From Strigamia acuminata (taxonomy: Eukaryota; Arthropoda; Chilopoda; Geophilomorpha; Linotaeniidae): a DNA stretch of 60,000 nt. The stretch lies in NCBI GenBank assembly GCA_949358305.1, contig OX442315.1, positions 4,156,001 to 4,216,000 on the forward strand, in the 5' to 3' direction. The translations under genes and the position numbers were made by a program. Below the pieces are notes generated by a model. It was not told where the DNA came from and made no database searches. It saw only the letters and a program-made list of their open reading frames with translations. Of this stretch, positions 30,060 to 41,184 are shown one piece after another (within the stretch, counting starts at the first letter, position 1; every line of letters begins with the position of its first letter).

Positions 30060-32848
30060 ATGTCACGCAAACGCGCCTACATCCCCGACGAAGATAGCGA
30101 GGATGAAGAAGAATTCGAGGAGACCATGAAGGTATTTATGATTAACAAAAAATAGTTAAAAAAAAAAAAATTGCAAAGTCAACAAAAAGCAATTTCGAAA
30201 AAATTGTTAATCGAAACCAACATGGCTGCCGTCGAATATGGGAGTTTCCCGTCTAATGGAATAATTAATTTATTCAGGTTCTCTCGTATATGGCCACGTG
30301 GGAGGACATTTACGACGCCGGGTTCTGCAACTGGGCAATACAACGAGGCAGAATTCCGGAGGCACTAAGAATTGCATTCGAGAAATATGGGCCATGGAGA
30401 GTAAGAAAATGGTGGTCCAAAGCAATCGAAAGACGATGGGGAACCGACAAAAGACTGTGTGTTTGCATGCCAGTTAACAAACGCGAAGAAGCTCGTATCG
30501 CGTTATGGGGCGCCGACGTTCCCGCGCCATTATGGACGGAGTTATTAGCACGAGAGTACCCGATCACGAGTCAAGAAGACCGGGACAGGAGAAGATTCTT
30601 TAAACGAGGATCGGATAAAAAAGCCATTTTGGAGGAAATTCGAGAAAGGCTGCGATCGACAATGCATGAAGTCGCTGCCAAATACCTGAAAGCGAAAGCG
30701 GAATATGAGAAAAAGCTGAAGCGGTTTCCACAGTCAGTTAGGCCTGAATCACGCCCTCCATACTTCGCAAAAACGCAAACAGAGATGCATCAACTCCATA
30801 TGGCAGGTGTATTTTCGAGCGCAGATCCCGTCATGTCCAAAGAAATTGGGGACAAGAAAAGAGCCGACGAAGAACGTCGTCGGACATACGAAGATGAGCC
30901 AGAGAGGAAAATCCTCAACCAAGACTACAGTGATTTGCGAACACGACTAGATCTCCGAAGTCGACTCGCAAGATCAAAACATCAAAGTCGACGTGACCAG
31001 CATCAAAATCGATGGAACGCGCATCATCAGCGATCACCTCCACCAAGGCATCGAGAGACGTACGTCGGAACACAGAATCATCCAACGCCGCCTGAATCAA
31101 GTCGCCAACTTCCGCCGGAGGATTGGAAGATTTTATCTGAGGTCGTGACGAAGAGAAGCCACAGCTATCAGCAGCAGCGGCCGAATAGAACCATTCACAT
31201 CACGCCCACAACAGTTCAGGTGACCACTGAAGGACGACAAAGCGATGCAGAACTTTAAAGCAATCTCGAATCAGCACAGAAAGGACCAAAGACGCCGCCA
31301 GGTTCTACGCGAAGTTCAAACCATAGCAAGCATTCACCAATAATCTGGTCGAACGAAAATCGCCCAGAAAAAGAGAAGTCGCCGCCACCTCCTCCTCCGC
31401 CACCATTGGAGAAGAAGGGAGCTGTCAAACCCAGAAAGATTCTGCGGCCTAGACACAGAGAAGCAAGCATTCCGGAAAGTTTGAGGAACTCCTCTAAAAA
31501 TACCAAGAATGCAGGGCAGGTGCAACGATACATCATGCCACACGAAAAGCTCGTAAGCTATCGACTTCCGAAAGAGGACTTATCAATTCCAGTCCCTGAT
31601 GTACCACAAGTTAATTTTTCGGGAAATATATCCATGCAGCCAGTTGATGGATTTAATCAAGATTACCGAAAATTATGCGAAAGATATTCAGTATATGCAA
31701 AAGAAGCGCAAGAACTGCTCAAACCGTATTTGGACGTCTTCCAGAACGACCAAATAAACGAGGGAATATTCGAGTGGCAGCGGAACGCAGAAGAGTTCAG
31801 GAAAACCCCACTCAACGAACAAAACGAAAGGTTCCTGAAGCGCTTCAAACAAAAAATGACTCGCGCACCACAAAGGATTCTGTATCCAGGAGTATTGGCA
31901 ACAGACGAATACGCCTTTATGGCAATAACATTTCTATGGTCGTCGCCAATGGGAATTCCCAGGGAGATGATACAGAATTGGATGTCGATATTACCCGACC
32001 CCGCCGAGCTGCGAGCAGACCTAGTCAGAAAAGCCCTCGCAAGCGGCGAGACAGCGAGTCAGGGAGCCATACGCTTGCGTAGTGAATGGCAAGCCAGAAA
32101 ATCCGAAGTTGAATTAGGATTGAAGCCATTCGTGCCACCAGCCACAAACTCATATATGCCAGTATTCGCAACCGGACGGACGCCTGGACCACAGCCACCT
32201 TCGTCCAGACCTGAAGCCACGTACACACCAATGGCTGCCGCCATTGCATCAGGTCACCGGAGTTCAACGAGTGCATCCAAATCTACGCCAGAAAAGGATC
32301 AACGAACTTCTGGCTACACATCAGGATGGCAATCAGATGCGTGTCCAACGCCACGATTGGTGCAAGCCGACGCTAGGTTGCAGGAAGAACGCGTTCGCCA
32401 CCGATTAGAACTGCTGGAGATATCGAAAGCAATCGCCGAAAGCAAAACGCATCAAGCAAATGAGAAACCTAAAGGACCAGTAATCGATAATAACAACTAC
32501 GGAAAAATTCGATATTACTACCCTTTGCTAAAATTCTCCGCAAGCACTCGCATTATATTGATGAATAATTCGGTGCTGTGCCAGGAAACATTTGACTGGT
32601 TGGAGATCCATGCCAAATGTGGATCCGACCCACTTCTCCAAGCCAGACTGGTAAAAGCCCGAAGACACATCGACGACTGTCCAGAAACATACCAGATTCC
32701 AGTCAGACACGTCTACGACCGAATCCATGGCATTGAAGAAGTATGGCTCAAGATCAATCCAGGAATGGCGTCTGGACCAGACAGAGGGAACCCAAAGTTC
32801 ACAATTTTGGAGAGCCCGGTCCCGACCTTGGATCTGAGCAACGCATAA
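30060..32848 (+). pseudogene. Spliced ORF3 of element A, one in-frame stop
   Basis: Third gene of unknown function. Exon 1 (30060-30131, 24 codons) is basic then very acidic (IPDEDSEDEEEFEE) and ends at AAG|GTATTT. Intron 30132-30277 (146 nt, with stops in frame). Exon 2 starts after TATTCAG at 30278 in phase 0 and runs to TAA 32846-32848. About 880 codons in all. A single TAA at 31256-31258 splits exon 2, and the same frame continues on both sides. Features: Arg-rich N-terminal half, motif KTQTEMHQLHMAG (about residue 187), a Pro run near 31390, IPREMIQNW...LRADLVRKA (about residue 582), and YPLLKFSASTR near the C terminus. No signal peptide or membrane helix, so it is not a standard envelope protein. 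Homologous to ORF3 of element B. Confidence 0.75.
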
Positions 32849-32880
32849 AGGAAAAGAAGAAGTGGTTCCACTTCTCCCCT

Positions 32881-32894
32881 AAAAAGGAGGGAAG
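32881..32894 (+). other. Polypurine tract of element A
   Basis: AAAAAGGAGGGAAG, uninterrupted purines, directly precedes the 3' LTR at 32895. This is the expected primer for plus-strand DNA synthesis. Confidence 0.8.
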
Positions 32895-34060
32895 TGTGAT
32901 AATCCCAAATTACGACTAATAAAGGAAATTCCTTAAATCTAATAATTTTATGTGAGTCTAATTTGAGTACCAAAAGGATTGCAAGAATTATCCAGGCACA
33001 CAGGATGTAGCCCCTATCTTGTGTGGGAAACAAGATAAGATCTAGGGACTACAGGATGTGCTACATCCTGTTAGCAGTGAGAGCAGCTGCTAAGAACTCA
33101 GTCTGAAACCAAACCTGAACCTGAAAACACCTCCTGAAAAACACACAACTGAAAACCACTGAAAATCATTGTTTGTTATGGGAGAAAACTTCACTTCAGA
33201 TTTAGGCTCACTTCTTGAAATAACACAAGGTTATTTCGAGATACACAATTGGTAATTCTCTTCCCAACAAGAAGAGAGGGATTACACTCTTCTCCAAGTA
33301 AGAGTCAGGCCAACACTCTTAGCCACAAAAGAGTCAAGAATCTTCAGTTCGCCACGGCTAGAACGCTCGTCCACCGCCGCAACAAACGCTGGACCGAGGG
33401 AGGAAGATTCACCACGTTGCCGAACGTAAGCAGATCTAGTTTACGGGATTTCCCGACTAAGACAGCGGAATTCCGCTTGCGTTTGTATTCCGCTCGTATG
33501 AGTGGAAATATTCCGTTGGAACCAATTCCCGAGACGTACGAAGACGCCACGGACGAGATACAGCCAAGACCGGCATATCTCGAGATAATAGCGGTCCCAG
33601 ACGAGCCACAGCCCGCCAGGACGCACACGAGGACCGAAGCGAGATTGGACTCCAAGTTTGACGTCCAAGCGAATTCCGTCGCCCACGCCGAGCGACTGGA
33701 CGCAATAAGAAGATTCAGGACCGAATCCATAATATTCATTGCATCAGTATTTTTCCTAATTTCCTTATTCCTAGTTATAAGTTATTTTGTCTTGCATGAA
33801 TATATTAATTAATCTTTCTTATTTGCTATGTTCTCAAAGTCTGGAAAACCCAGCATTGTAAATTATCATTTATTCATATTTTAATGTAAGATAATTCCGG
33901 GTCGGAATTATCCCTATTTCCATATCAAAGTATTTTATTAAAAGTCAGAGAGTTAAATTATAAAAGTTAGTAATTATTTATATTATATGTAAGTCTTTTT
34001 AAAAGCAATCCTAACGTTCCCCGTGTTGTATTTTAAGTATAACATTTCGAGAACGTTACA
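32895..34060 (+). repeat. 3' LTR of element A
   Basis: 1,166 bp, nearly identical to 20655-21818; differences are a G/A at the fifth base and small indels near 33914 and 34003. Followed by ACGT (34061-34064), the target duplication, after which the transposase frame resumes. Confidence 0.95.
33498..33812 (+). CDS. LTR-encoded small tail-anchored-like ORF (3' LTR)
   Basis: Copy of the 104-codon frame at 21258-21572 with the same translation. Being in the 3' LTR it would lie after ORF3 on a genomic transcript only if the RNA extends through it. Present because the LTR is duplicated, not independent evidence for function. Confidence 0.35.
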   Translation: MSGNIPLEPIPETYEDATDEIQPRPAYLEIIAVPDEPQPARTHTRTEARLDSKFDVQANSVAHAERLDAIRRFRTESIIFIASVFFLISLFLVISYFVLHEYIN

Positions 34061-36727
34061 ACGTTTGATATCTTCAACTCATGTCCCAAAAAGAAAAAAA
34101 ATCAGTGATTCAGTAAATGAAATGAATGAATCAAACAGTTTGAGTGATCCTGTGTGTGAAACTACAAGTAGTAAGCAGAATATTATTTTAGAGAATGAAA
34201 ATCTAAAATCTAAAAACATATCTTTAAAATCATTGTTAATGGAGAAAGAAGAAACCCTGTCACAACAAATTAAAGAGATAGAAGAACTGAAAGCTGCATT
34301 AATGAAGGCTAAATCCCAAATTGCACCATACGAACTGTTGTCAAAAAAAACCAAACAAATAATTCAGACCTTTATTAAGAAAGAAACAACGAAGAAGAAT
34401 GGAATGCGTTACCAAAATGATTTTATTCTGGATTGCTTGCTACTTAGAATAAAATCACCAAAAGGTTATAAGCATTGCTTGAAACATGGACTGCTGCCTT
34501 TGCCTTCAAAAGCGACCTATTGTCGATTACTGCGTGGGCTAAAATGTGACTTTGGTATAAACAACAATGCACTTTTAGCGCTACAACAACAGTTTATCAA
34601 CAAGGCTGATAATGACTGTCTGGGGATTCTCGTTTTTGATGAAATGCAACTTAAACAAGAAGTTGATTTCAACGAATCCACAATGCAATTTGATGGCTTT
34701 GTAAATTATGGTAATTTAACGACTGAGGAACAGAAGAATGTTAAGGCAAATCACGCTCTTGTATTTGCTTTCCGTCCATTATTGGGCCAATGGATGCAAC
34801 CTATTGCGTGTTACACTTCAAAAAATGCAACCCCGGGTCATATTTTGGCAAAACTAATTTTAGAAGTTTTGATTGCTTTAGAAAACTCTGGTGCTAAAGT
34901 TATTGCAATTGCTTGTGATGGAGCTCAAACTAACAAAAGTGCTGTACATTCCTTTGGCATCAGTGGAAAGCAAAAAAACTTTAAAAATAGTTTTTCCCAT
35001 CCTTATGATTCAGTGAATAGAAAAGTGTTCTGTTTGTTTGATGTTCCTCACACGTTCAAATGTATTCGGAACCAATTTCAAAAGAAAAAAAAATGCAAAG
35101 TAAGCTGATTTAATAATCAAAATGAGTGTAATTATGGTTTTATATTAAATTTTAAATTTTTAGTTTTTAGATTGGACACTAGATTACAACTTATACAATG
35201 AATTGCTAAATGAAGAGCTAACCTTACCCGCAGGACTCAGAATTGTCCCAAAACTAACAGAACATCATATAACACCGAATGCATTTCAGAAAATGAATGT
35301 TTCTTTAGCAGTCCAGGTACGTTTGTTACAATTAAATGTAGTCCACAAATAAGTATACTAATTAAATTGTGTAGCCTTTCAGCAGGACCACTGCACGTGG
35401 ACTAAAAATTAACAGAGAATTAAAAAAAAAAAAGTTTATAAATTCCGAAGACTTAGAGAAGTTTACATCACACATAAACCATTTGTTTGACATTTTAAAC
35501 TCACGTTTACCTATTAATGGTTTGCAAAAAAATAGTGATAAGCACAAAGTAACTATTAGATTTATATCTATATTTCTATCAAAGTATATTCATTTGTTAA
35601 TTTGTTTTAGTTTCTACAAGAATTTGCAAATCAACTAAAGTCAGCAGATGCATTAAATGTGACTGTCATGTCATCTACAACCCATGAAGCCCTCAAAATA
35701 ACAGTTTGTAGTATTTTAGAAATCTCTGACTTCTTATGGGATCAAGGTTTTAAATACGTTTTAACGGGAAAACTAAATCAAGATTGTATTGAGGTATTAA
35801 TTTATTGCATGTGAGGGTTGCATGAATACTAATTTTTATTATTATTATCCTACCTAATGCAATTTAGTCATATTCTTTCCTATTTTTTTAAAAATTAATT
35901 TCAAATATTTTTCAGAGATATTTTAGTCTAATCAGATACAATGCTGGATGTGACGATCACCCTACTCCAAAAACATTCTCACAACTAAATTCACTGCTGT
36001 CAGCATACACACCAATCAAAAACGCTCTTGTGTCAGGAAATTGTGAGAAACAAGTGGACGAAACAATTCTGGAGTTTGGAAACTATCTGAAAACTGCATC
36101 AACCAATGCACATAAAGATGCAACAAACCAAAGAAAAATTGTTCAGGACCTCATCAAAACCAAATTAAATATAACAAATATAGGTTCTGACTATGTTAGG
36201 CACACAGACACAATACCAGAAGATGCAATTGTGCATGATCTCTGTGGTTGGCTAATAAAAAAGGCCAACGGAATAATAAGTTGTGAGAATTGTTTAAATT
36301 TATTAGTTAATAATCAAGAAACTTGTCTTCAAAATGCAATAATAACAAAGGCAAAAGATTATGGAAACTTTTTAAAATACCCATCAGCAGACTTTTTAGA
36401 CTTATTCAAAAAAGTAGAAAAAAATGTTCAAAACTTTCTTGCAAATGAAAAATTTTCAGGTAATTTATATGAAGTAATCATTAGTCAATTTTCAATAATT
36501 AATGTCAGTAATGTAATAGTTTGTTCTGCTGATCACTGTTTTGAATTGATTCCTAAACTTATAATGATGTATATAAAATTACGCCTTCATTTTTATACAA
36601 AAGTAAAAAATAATGAATTAACGACTAGTACTAAAACAAAATATGTGAGAAAACTGTCAAAATTGCAATAAAAATTTTTTTTTTTAACTTTTTCTTGAAA
36701 ATTTGTATTTTTTATGTTATATCTTAG

Positions 36728-36969
36728 TGTCATAAAATTAAAATAACCCAAGAAACAAGTAAAAACACTTGTCAGGATATTTTCTTGATGAATGAGTGTT
36801 CAAAAGTAATAATTATTTGTATTTTTGATGCTTCAAACAATCAAAACAAGTGGATTTGACCTACTTCACCATGCATTTCCATGCACTCGTAGTCTGTCTG
36901 TGGAGCGCAGCGCCGCTGTGGCGAATCAGGGAACTAACGAGTGAGACCACTATCCCTTCTTACACTATG
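36728..36969. repeat. Right terminal inverted repeat of P-like element
   Basis: Inverted copy of 19874-20115 (242 bp). Its outer end CACTATG is followed by the target duplication GTAAAAC at 36970-36976. Confidence 0.9.
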
Positions 36970-36976
36970 GTAAAAC

Positions 36977-37069
36977 TACAGATTTTCATTTTCTTTTGCA
37001 TATGGATTTGTTCTACTTCTCATATCCTTTTGGAAAAACCATTCCAGCCCCAATGATACAGTTATACAC
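36977..37069. other. 93-bp unique flank between two elements
   Basis: The only non-transposon sequence between the P-like element and element B. No feature recognised. It represents host sequence originally continuous with 19866. Confidence 0.6.
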
Positions 37070-37889
37070 TGTGGTGACCCAGTTGGATAAGTGTCCCCCC
37101 AGGGCGGATACTTGTCCTCTGAGTCACTATGATTGAAGAGTCGTTCCCCCCGAGTTGGCTCCACCTCCCCATGGCAGGTGTGTGCCCCGAGGGGGAGGAA
37201 GCGGTTGGTGGTCAGCCCCCATTGGTTGATCGCCGGCCCTTCACCCCACTGCATAAAAGGCTGTGTTTCCCGCCTAAAGTCAGAACTTACACAAACGACA
37301 CCAAGAACACAGCAACTACCTCACCGTCAGGCCAACTTCAACTACAAGTTAGGATTGATCGAGGATCGCTGAGTAAAGTGCAAACTGTAACTCTCACGAA
37401 GTCACTTGCGAGCTATTCCTGCGAAAGCACGAGAATAGCCCTTGTGAAATCACCCAGAATAATCGCCCAGACGATTATTCGCCGAAGTAAGTGTCCGAGT
37501 GCTTTGTAGGGAACCCCAAAGTTCCTAGACGAGGCCTCCGAGACGCTAAACCAAACCCTAGACAACAGGCACGGATAGAAGACTCGAGAGAGCATTCCAC
37601 CGCGTCCGTGACGACGAATCCGTGACGAATTTACGACAACTCGAGACGCCGCCTTTGTTCCGCCGACCACGCGGAACCGACGACGCCATCTTGAGAAATC
37701 CATTGTTCGACGCTGACCACGTCGACTCTAGAATTATTACTGAGTGTATTTTAAAGGCATAAAGCCTGGTGAATAAATTACCTGTTTATTTACATACATT
37801 TGGTATTCATTTGGGTATTTGCTTAATTGATCACAGGTAAAGTATTACACGTTAGCGCTATTTAAACCTATACAAAGTAGGACGCGACA
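37070..37889 (+). repeat. First LTR of element B
   Basis: 820 bp, starts TGTGGTGACCC and ends CGCGACA. A TATA-like ATAAAA at 37253-37258 is followed about 27 bp later by a TCAG initiator-like site (37280). AATAAA at 37772-37777 is a likely poly(A) signal, and ACAG|GTAAAG near 37838 a splice-donor-like site. A 126-codon frame (37129-37509) spans the TATA box and has no domain, so I do not call it a gene. Confidence 0.93.
37253..37283 (+). promoter_or_regulatory. Core promoter of element B LTR
   Basis: ATAAAA box with a TCAG initiator-like sequence about 27 bp downstream, the usual arthropod spacing. The same sequence recurs in the middle LTR from 49288. Confidence 0.55.
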
Positions 37890-37891
37890 CG

Positions 37892-37909
37892 TGGGGGCCT
37901 GTCCGGGAT
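37892..37909 (+). other. Primer-binding site of element B
   Basis: TGGGGGCCTGTCCGGGAT begins two bases after the LTR. It differs by only two bases from the tRNA-Pro primer site known from gammaretroviruses, so tRNA-Pro is the likely primer. Repeated at 49927-49944 in unit 2. Shares its first 12 bases with element A. Confidence 0.65.
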
Positions 37910-37972
37910 TTAGAAATAAATCTCAAATCTGAACTTGTGATCTCTCAATAAGATAACCCAAATCGAAAGAAA

Positions 37973-40900
37973 ATGTCAGACAAAGACGAACAATCCACGT
38001 CTGAAACCGAGCAGAGAATGCCCGAGAAGGGAAAAAGGACCTCCGACTACCACCTAAGGTCGGATGGTCCCGTCCCGGAAATGTCCGCAAAGGCGAAAGC
38101 CCGAGCGAATAAAAGGAGAGCGAAGGCGCAGAAAGAGGAGCAAGCTGCATCGCTCGCGGCCCTAGACGGGCCAGAGCGAGAGCGGGTTCCCTTGAATATG
38201 CAACCCTTCGAAGATACCGATCCGGAAGCCATAGAAAATCGAGAAGAAATTCGCGACGTATCGCCGGGACGAGTATCGATATTAATGACCGAGGAGACGA
38301 ATGAAGCTCCGAGAAAAACGGTCACGGTCGGCACAAACCCATCGCCACCAACGGCTCAGACGTCCGTAGAGCAAACCCCACGGAAAAACGACGGCGGGAC
38401 CCCGATAACCCCCCGAGTTACGGCGAGTCCTGCAGTTGTTTCCTTCGAAGTATCTCACCTAATTCGGTTGACGCAGCAAGCTGCCCAACTAAAAGCGATG
38501 ATAGACATCCCAGTAGGAACATCAGTCTGGGAATCAATTACTCTACTCACGGACGCTATCTGCGCGGCACAAGCCCCGACGCCGGTCGCAAGACCAGCAG
38601 CGGAGACGCCCATGCCCCAGGTAACGCCCAGTGACACCGGAGGTTTCGCGCCAGACCCCAACCGAGCACTTCAACAATCCAGAGAGAAGGCCCGCGAAGA
38701 AGCCAGACAAGAAGCGACTAATCGCCAACGAAGACTGAGCGCAGAGCGGCGAGAACTCTGGAAGGAAGAGGAAGAAAGGGAGCAACGCGAGAGAAGAACC
38801 ACCGAGAGAACAGAGAAACTGGTCCGAAAAATGAGGGAAGAACGAGAAGCTAAAATTCGAAAAGAATGGAACGCCACGGTAGAAGGGCGACATCGAGAAG
38901 CTCAAGAGTACGAGGACCAATTTCAAGTGCTCGTAGCTCAAAGAAAAGCAGAAAAGCTACAAATGTTGCGAGAAGAAGCCATTTTACAACATCAGAAATG
39001 GGAAGAGCAACATCGCGAGAGGTTGAGAGAAGAAGAAGCCAGAAAAGAAAAAGAACAGTTCCTGAAAGAGAAAGAGGAATGGGACCGAGTCAGATGGACC
39101 GAAGAGTACAAAGCAAAGAAACAAGCCATAATAGATGAGCAAAAAAGATGGGAAGCCGAAAACTGGGAGAAAGAAACAGAAAAGTTCCAAAAAGAGTACG
39201 AACAAGGTGTCTCGGACAGGAAGAAAAGGGAAGAAAACCCGAAACGAAAGTCAGAACCCCCAAGCGGCTCTGATACCGACACAGGAGAAGATGCAGCAAA
39301 GCCGGCAAAAACGGCAAAAAGGGGAAAATCACAAAAGAGAGACGGATCGGTCCCAAAAACAAAAGACCGTCACCCCTCAAAAAGATCCGAGACGGAGGCA
39401 GCCATCGACGCGTTACTCGAAAAGAAAAACGCAAATAAAAACCGGGAACGCCCCGAAAGCGAGGAAAACAGATGGCATTCTTTGTACGAGAACAACGACG
39501 GAGAGGAGCCGCCGCCATCCGGAGGCTCGAAACAGAAGAAGGCTGGCGGAGAGACCCCACCGAGAGGGCCGAGGTTTCACCCCCAAGGAGATCCCTCCGA
39601 GCCCTCCGATTCTTCGGACGACGACCACCCGAGTCGACCGTCTACAGGGAGGAGTCAAGAAGGCAGCGATGGGCACCGGTCGAACCGGCCGAATGCTTCA
39701 GACCGCTCCTCCCGGAGCTCCAACCCTCGTTCAGAGGAAGGGAACTTTCAGGACTCATCTGGCCGACATTACACGATGTCTGAGCTAGGCCGAGCCCTGC
39801 TGAACTCTTTCAGAAGAGAAGGAATCGATCTAGGCCATCCAGGCGACGAACATAATCGCGCTGGAGAGAGGGTTAAGCGCAAATATGGCGTACGAAACGA
39901 ACCAAGCAGTGAAGCCACGGGTAACATCCGCTGGCAACACTATATTCAAACGCGGTTTGACGGTTCGTGGAAGGCCGGAGACCGCTTCCTGGACGAAGTA
40001 ATGCGTATCAAGAAAGCGACAAAAGCCACCGTCGCCGACATGCTAACCCACGGGCTAGTGGAGCTAACTACGGGGTCAGCTCGAGAATGGTACCAGGGAC
40101 TAAAAAACCCAACCTGGGACGATTTTCTCGTCCGTTTCGATCTCCGATACGGCGAGACTCCAGACGAGATCAGTAACAAATTACGTGGTCTACGACAAGC
40201 CCCAGGAGAAACATTAGCCGACTACGACGCCCGAGCGAAACTCCTGTTTGCAAGAGCGCCGTATGAAATAAACCCCGCTGGTTTTACGATGATCTTTTAC
40301 GGAGGATTATCAGCCCACTCGCAAAGAATTCTGCTAGACATGCGTGCACCCCGCACTGGCGATTACCAAGATGTCAGTAACTATCTTCTAACAAACACGT
40401 TAGAAATAGAACAGCGGTATTATGCCACTCTGCCCCCGGAGGAAGCTGAAGCACACGAGAAACGGTTGCAGACGAGCGCCGAACGTCACAAGACCTCAGA
40501 GAAATTAATGAGGCCAAGTGAATATTTGAGCGGCATCATGAGTCTCGCCGAGGCCTCCTTCGGACGAATGCTGACACCTAAGGCAGGCAGTATCCTTCCA
40601 GCCAACCCAATAGCTGCCCCAAAAAAAGCACCGGCAGCGATGGCGATGCAGGTGACCTCGACGGACTCCACCCAGATGGAGAAAGTCGAAGAGACAACAC
40701 CTCTCGCCACGGCTAAAGAAGAGGAGCCAGCATCGAGCGACGAGGAAGCCCTAAATGAGCACCTCGAAAACTTATCGACGGGATGCGACGATCAAGGTCC
40801 CTATTTGCACCATGCACACCGGGCCTTGGCAATCACACAATTCAGAGCACACGTGCAGGCGACAAAAGCGAGAGGAGCATTGGGAGGAAAAAGACGATTC

Positions 40901-41113
40901 CCGACGCCCTTCGTCCCGAAAAAACCGGGATTCACTCCCACAGGGGATAAAAGTAACATCAAATGTTACAGCTGTGGAGAATACGGCCACTACTCAGATA
41001 GATGTGAGAAAACCGTCAAAGAAAAGGACATCATGCAAACCATGATGAAAATGATGATGGAGTTAAAAACTGATCTGGCAAAAAACTTCCAAGCGCAGGC
41101 GTCGCCGAAATAA
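37973..41113 (+). CDS. Gag of element B, unit 1
   Basis: Structural polyprotein of 1,046 codons from ATG 37973, 64 bases after the primer-binding site, with no interruption. N-terminal 230 residues are polar; about 235-430 form a highly charged Glu/Arg coiled coil (REEAR, EEEREQRERR); then an acidic-basic Pro/Ser linker (to about 600); a capsid-like domain (TRFDGSWKAGDRFLDE, REWYQGLKNPTWDDF, FYGGLSAHSQRI, about 650-830); and one CCHC zinc knuckle (CYSCGEYGHYSDRC) near the C terminus that should bind the genomic RNA. It ends in TAA after a slippery site. Domain order matches element A gag. Confidence 0.93.
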   Translation: MSDKDEQSTSETEQRMPEKGKRTSDYHLRSDGPVPEMSAKAKARANKRRAKAQKEEQAASLAALDGPERERVPLNMQPFEDTDPEAIENREEIRDVSPGRVSILMTEETNEAPRKTVTVGTNPSPPTAQTSVEQTPRKNDGGTPITPRVTASPAVVSFEVSHLIRLTQQAAQLKAMIDIPVGTSVWESITLLTDAICAAQAPTPVARPAAETPMPQVTPSDTGGFAPDPNRALQQSREKAREEARQEATNRQRRLSAERRELWKEEEEREQRERRTTERTEKLVRKMREEREAKIRKEWNATVEGRHREAQEYEDQFQVLVAQRKAEKLQMLREEAILQHQKWEEQHRERLREEEARKEKEQFLKEKEEWDRVRWTEEYKAKKQAIIDEQKRWEAENWEKETEKFQKEYEQGVSDRKKREENPKRKSEPPSGSDTDTGEDAAKPAKTAKRGKSQKRDGSVPKTKDRHPSKRSETEAAIDALLEKKNANKNRERPESEENRWHSLYENNDGEEPPPSGGSKQKKAGGETPPRGPRFHPQGDPSEPSDSSDDDHPSRPSTGRSQEGSDGHRSNRPNASDRSSRSSNPRSEEGNFQDSSGRHYTMSELGRALLNSFRREGIDLGHPGDEHNRAGERVKRKYGVRNEPSSEATGNIRWQHYIQTRFDGSWKAGDRFLDEVMRIKKATKATVADMLTHGLVELTTGSAREWYQGLKNPTWDDFLVRFDLRYGETPDEISNKLRGLRQAPGETLADYDARAKLLFARAPYEINPAGFTMIFYGGLSAHSQRILLDMRAPRTGDYQDVSNYLLTNTLEIEQRYYATLPPEEAEAHEKRLQTSAERHKTSEKLMRPSEYLSGIMSLAEASFGRMLTPKAGSILPANPIAAPKKAPAAMAMQVTSTDSTQMEKVEETTPLATAKEEEPASSDEEALNEHLENLSTGCDDQGPYLHHAHRALAITQFRAHVQATKARGALGGKRRFPTPFVPKKPGFTPTGDKSNIKCYSCGEYGHYSDRCEKTVKEKDIMQTMMKMMMELKTDLAKNFQAQASPK
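41080..41086 (+). promoter_or_regulatory. -1 frameshift heptamer A AAA AAC (element B, unit 1)
   Basis: In the gag frame the codons read GCA AAA AAC TTC, a canonical A AAA AAC heptamer 24 bases before the gag stop. The -1 frame is open from here through the gag stop into pol, which has no ATG at its start. This supports Gag-Pol production by frameshifting. Confidence 0.8.
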
Positions 41114-41184
41114 ATTCAGCTTCGTCTGCGCCAGCCGCGGAAATTAAAAAGAAGAAATATCACACTGGACCCGCAGGTCATGCC

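Larger units (their letters stand above)
20655..34060 (+). mobile_element. Giant Gypsy-type retrotransposon (element A)
   Basis: 13,406 bp. LTRs of 1,164 bp (20655-21818) and 1,166 bp (32895-34060), starting TGTGRTAATCCC and ending AACGTTACA. Flanked by the 4-bp duplication ACGT (20651-20654 and 34061-34064). Internal order: primer-binding site, gag, pol in the -1 frame, spliced ORF3, polypurine tract. LTRs differ at only a handful of sites. Both gag and ORF3 contain one in-frame stop. Its Pol is clearly related to element B. Confidence 0.96.
20298..36671 (+). pseudogene. THAP/P-type transposase, split by retrotransposon
   Basis: Cut-and-paste transposase. Exon 1 begins at ATG 20298 with a C2CH THAP zinc finger (MPTVCFAPGC, later VLCEIHF). 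At codon 119 the frame is interrupted by Gypsy A and resumes in the same phase at 34065, running to 35099 (donor GTAAGC). Further exons: 35164-35316, 35375-35548, 35611-35793 and 35916-36671, all phase 0. Together they give 885 codons, close to THAP9-size proteins. After THAP come a coiled coil, the RNase-H-like catalytic domain with Asp in VFDEM and in ACDGAQ, and Glu in LNQDCIE, then CDDHP and a C-terminal region. An in-frame upstream ATG (20259) exists, but MPTVC is the usual THAP start. The frame is otherwise uninterrupted, so this copy was probably active before the insertion. Non-functional now. Confidence 0.9.
19874..36969 (+). mobile_element. P-like DNA transposon interrupted by Gypsy A
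   Basis: Bounded by 242-bp terminal inverted repeats beginning CATAGTGTAAGAAGGG. After subtracting the Gypsy insertion and one target copy (20655-34064) it is about 3.7 kb, with one spliced THAP-domain transposase. The only lesion I see in the transposase frame is the retrotransposon insertion itself, so the element was apparently complete when it was hit. Confidence 0.92.

Noticed and set aside
30290-32848. ORF3 of element A as a retroviral-type envelope gene
   Set aside because: The position fits, but there is no signal peptide, furin-like site with fusion peptide, or membrane anchor; the composition is charged and Pro/Arg-rich.
37129-37509. 126-codon frame inside the element B LTR (also 49164-49544)
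   Set aside because: It spans the TATA box and probable start site, has no domain or membrane segment, and would not be on a normal transcript as a whole.
38543-39560. Long minus-strand open frames opposite element B gag
   Set aside because: They mirror the purine-rich gag coiled coil (Phe/Ser/Leu-rich antisense translation) and recur wherever that repeat does.
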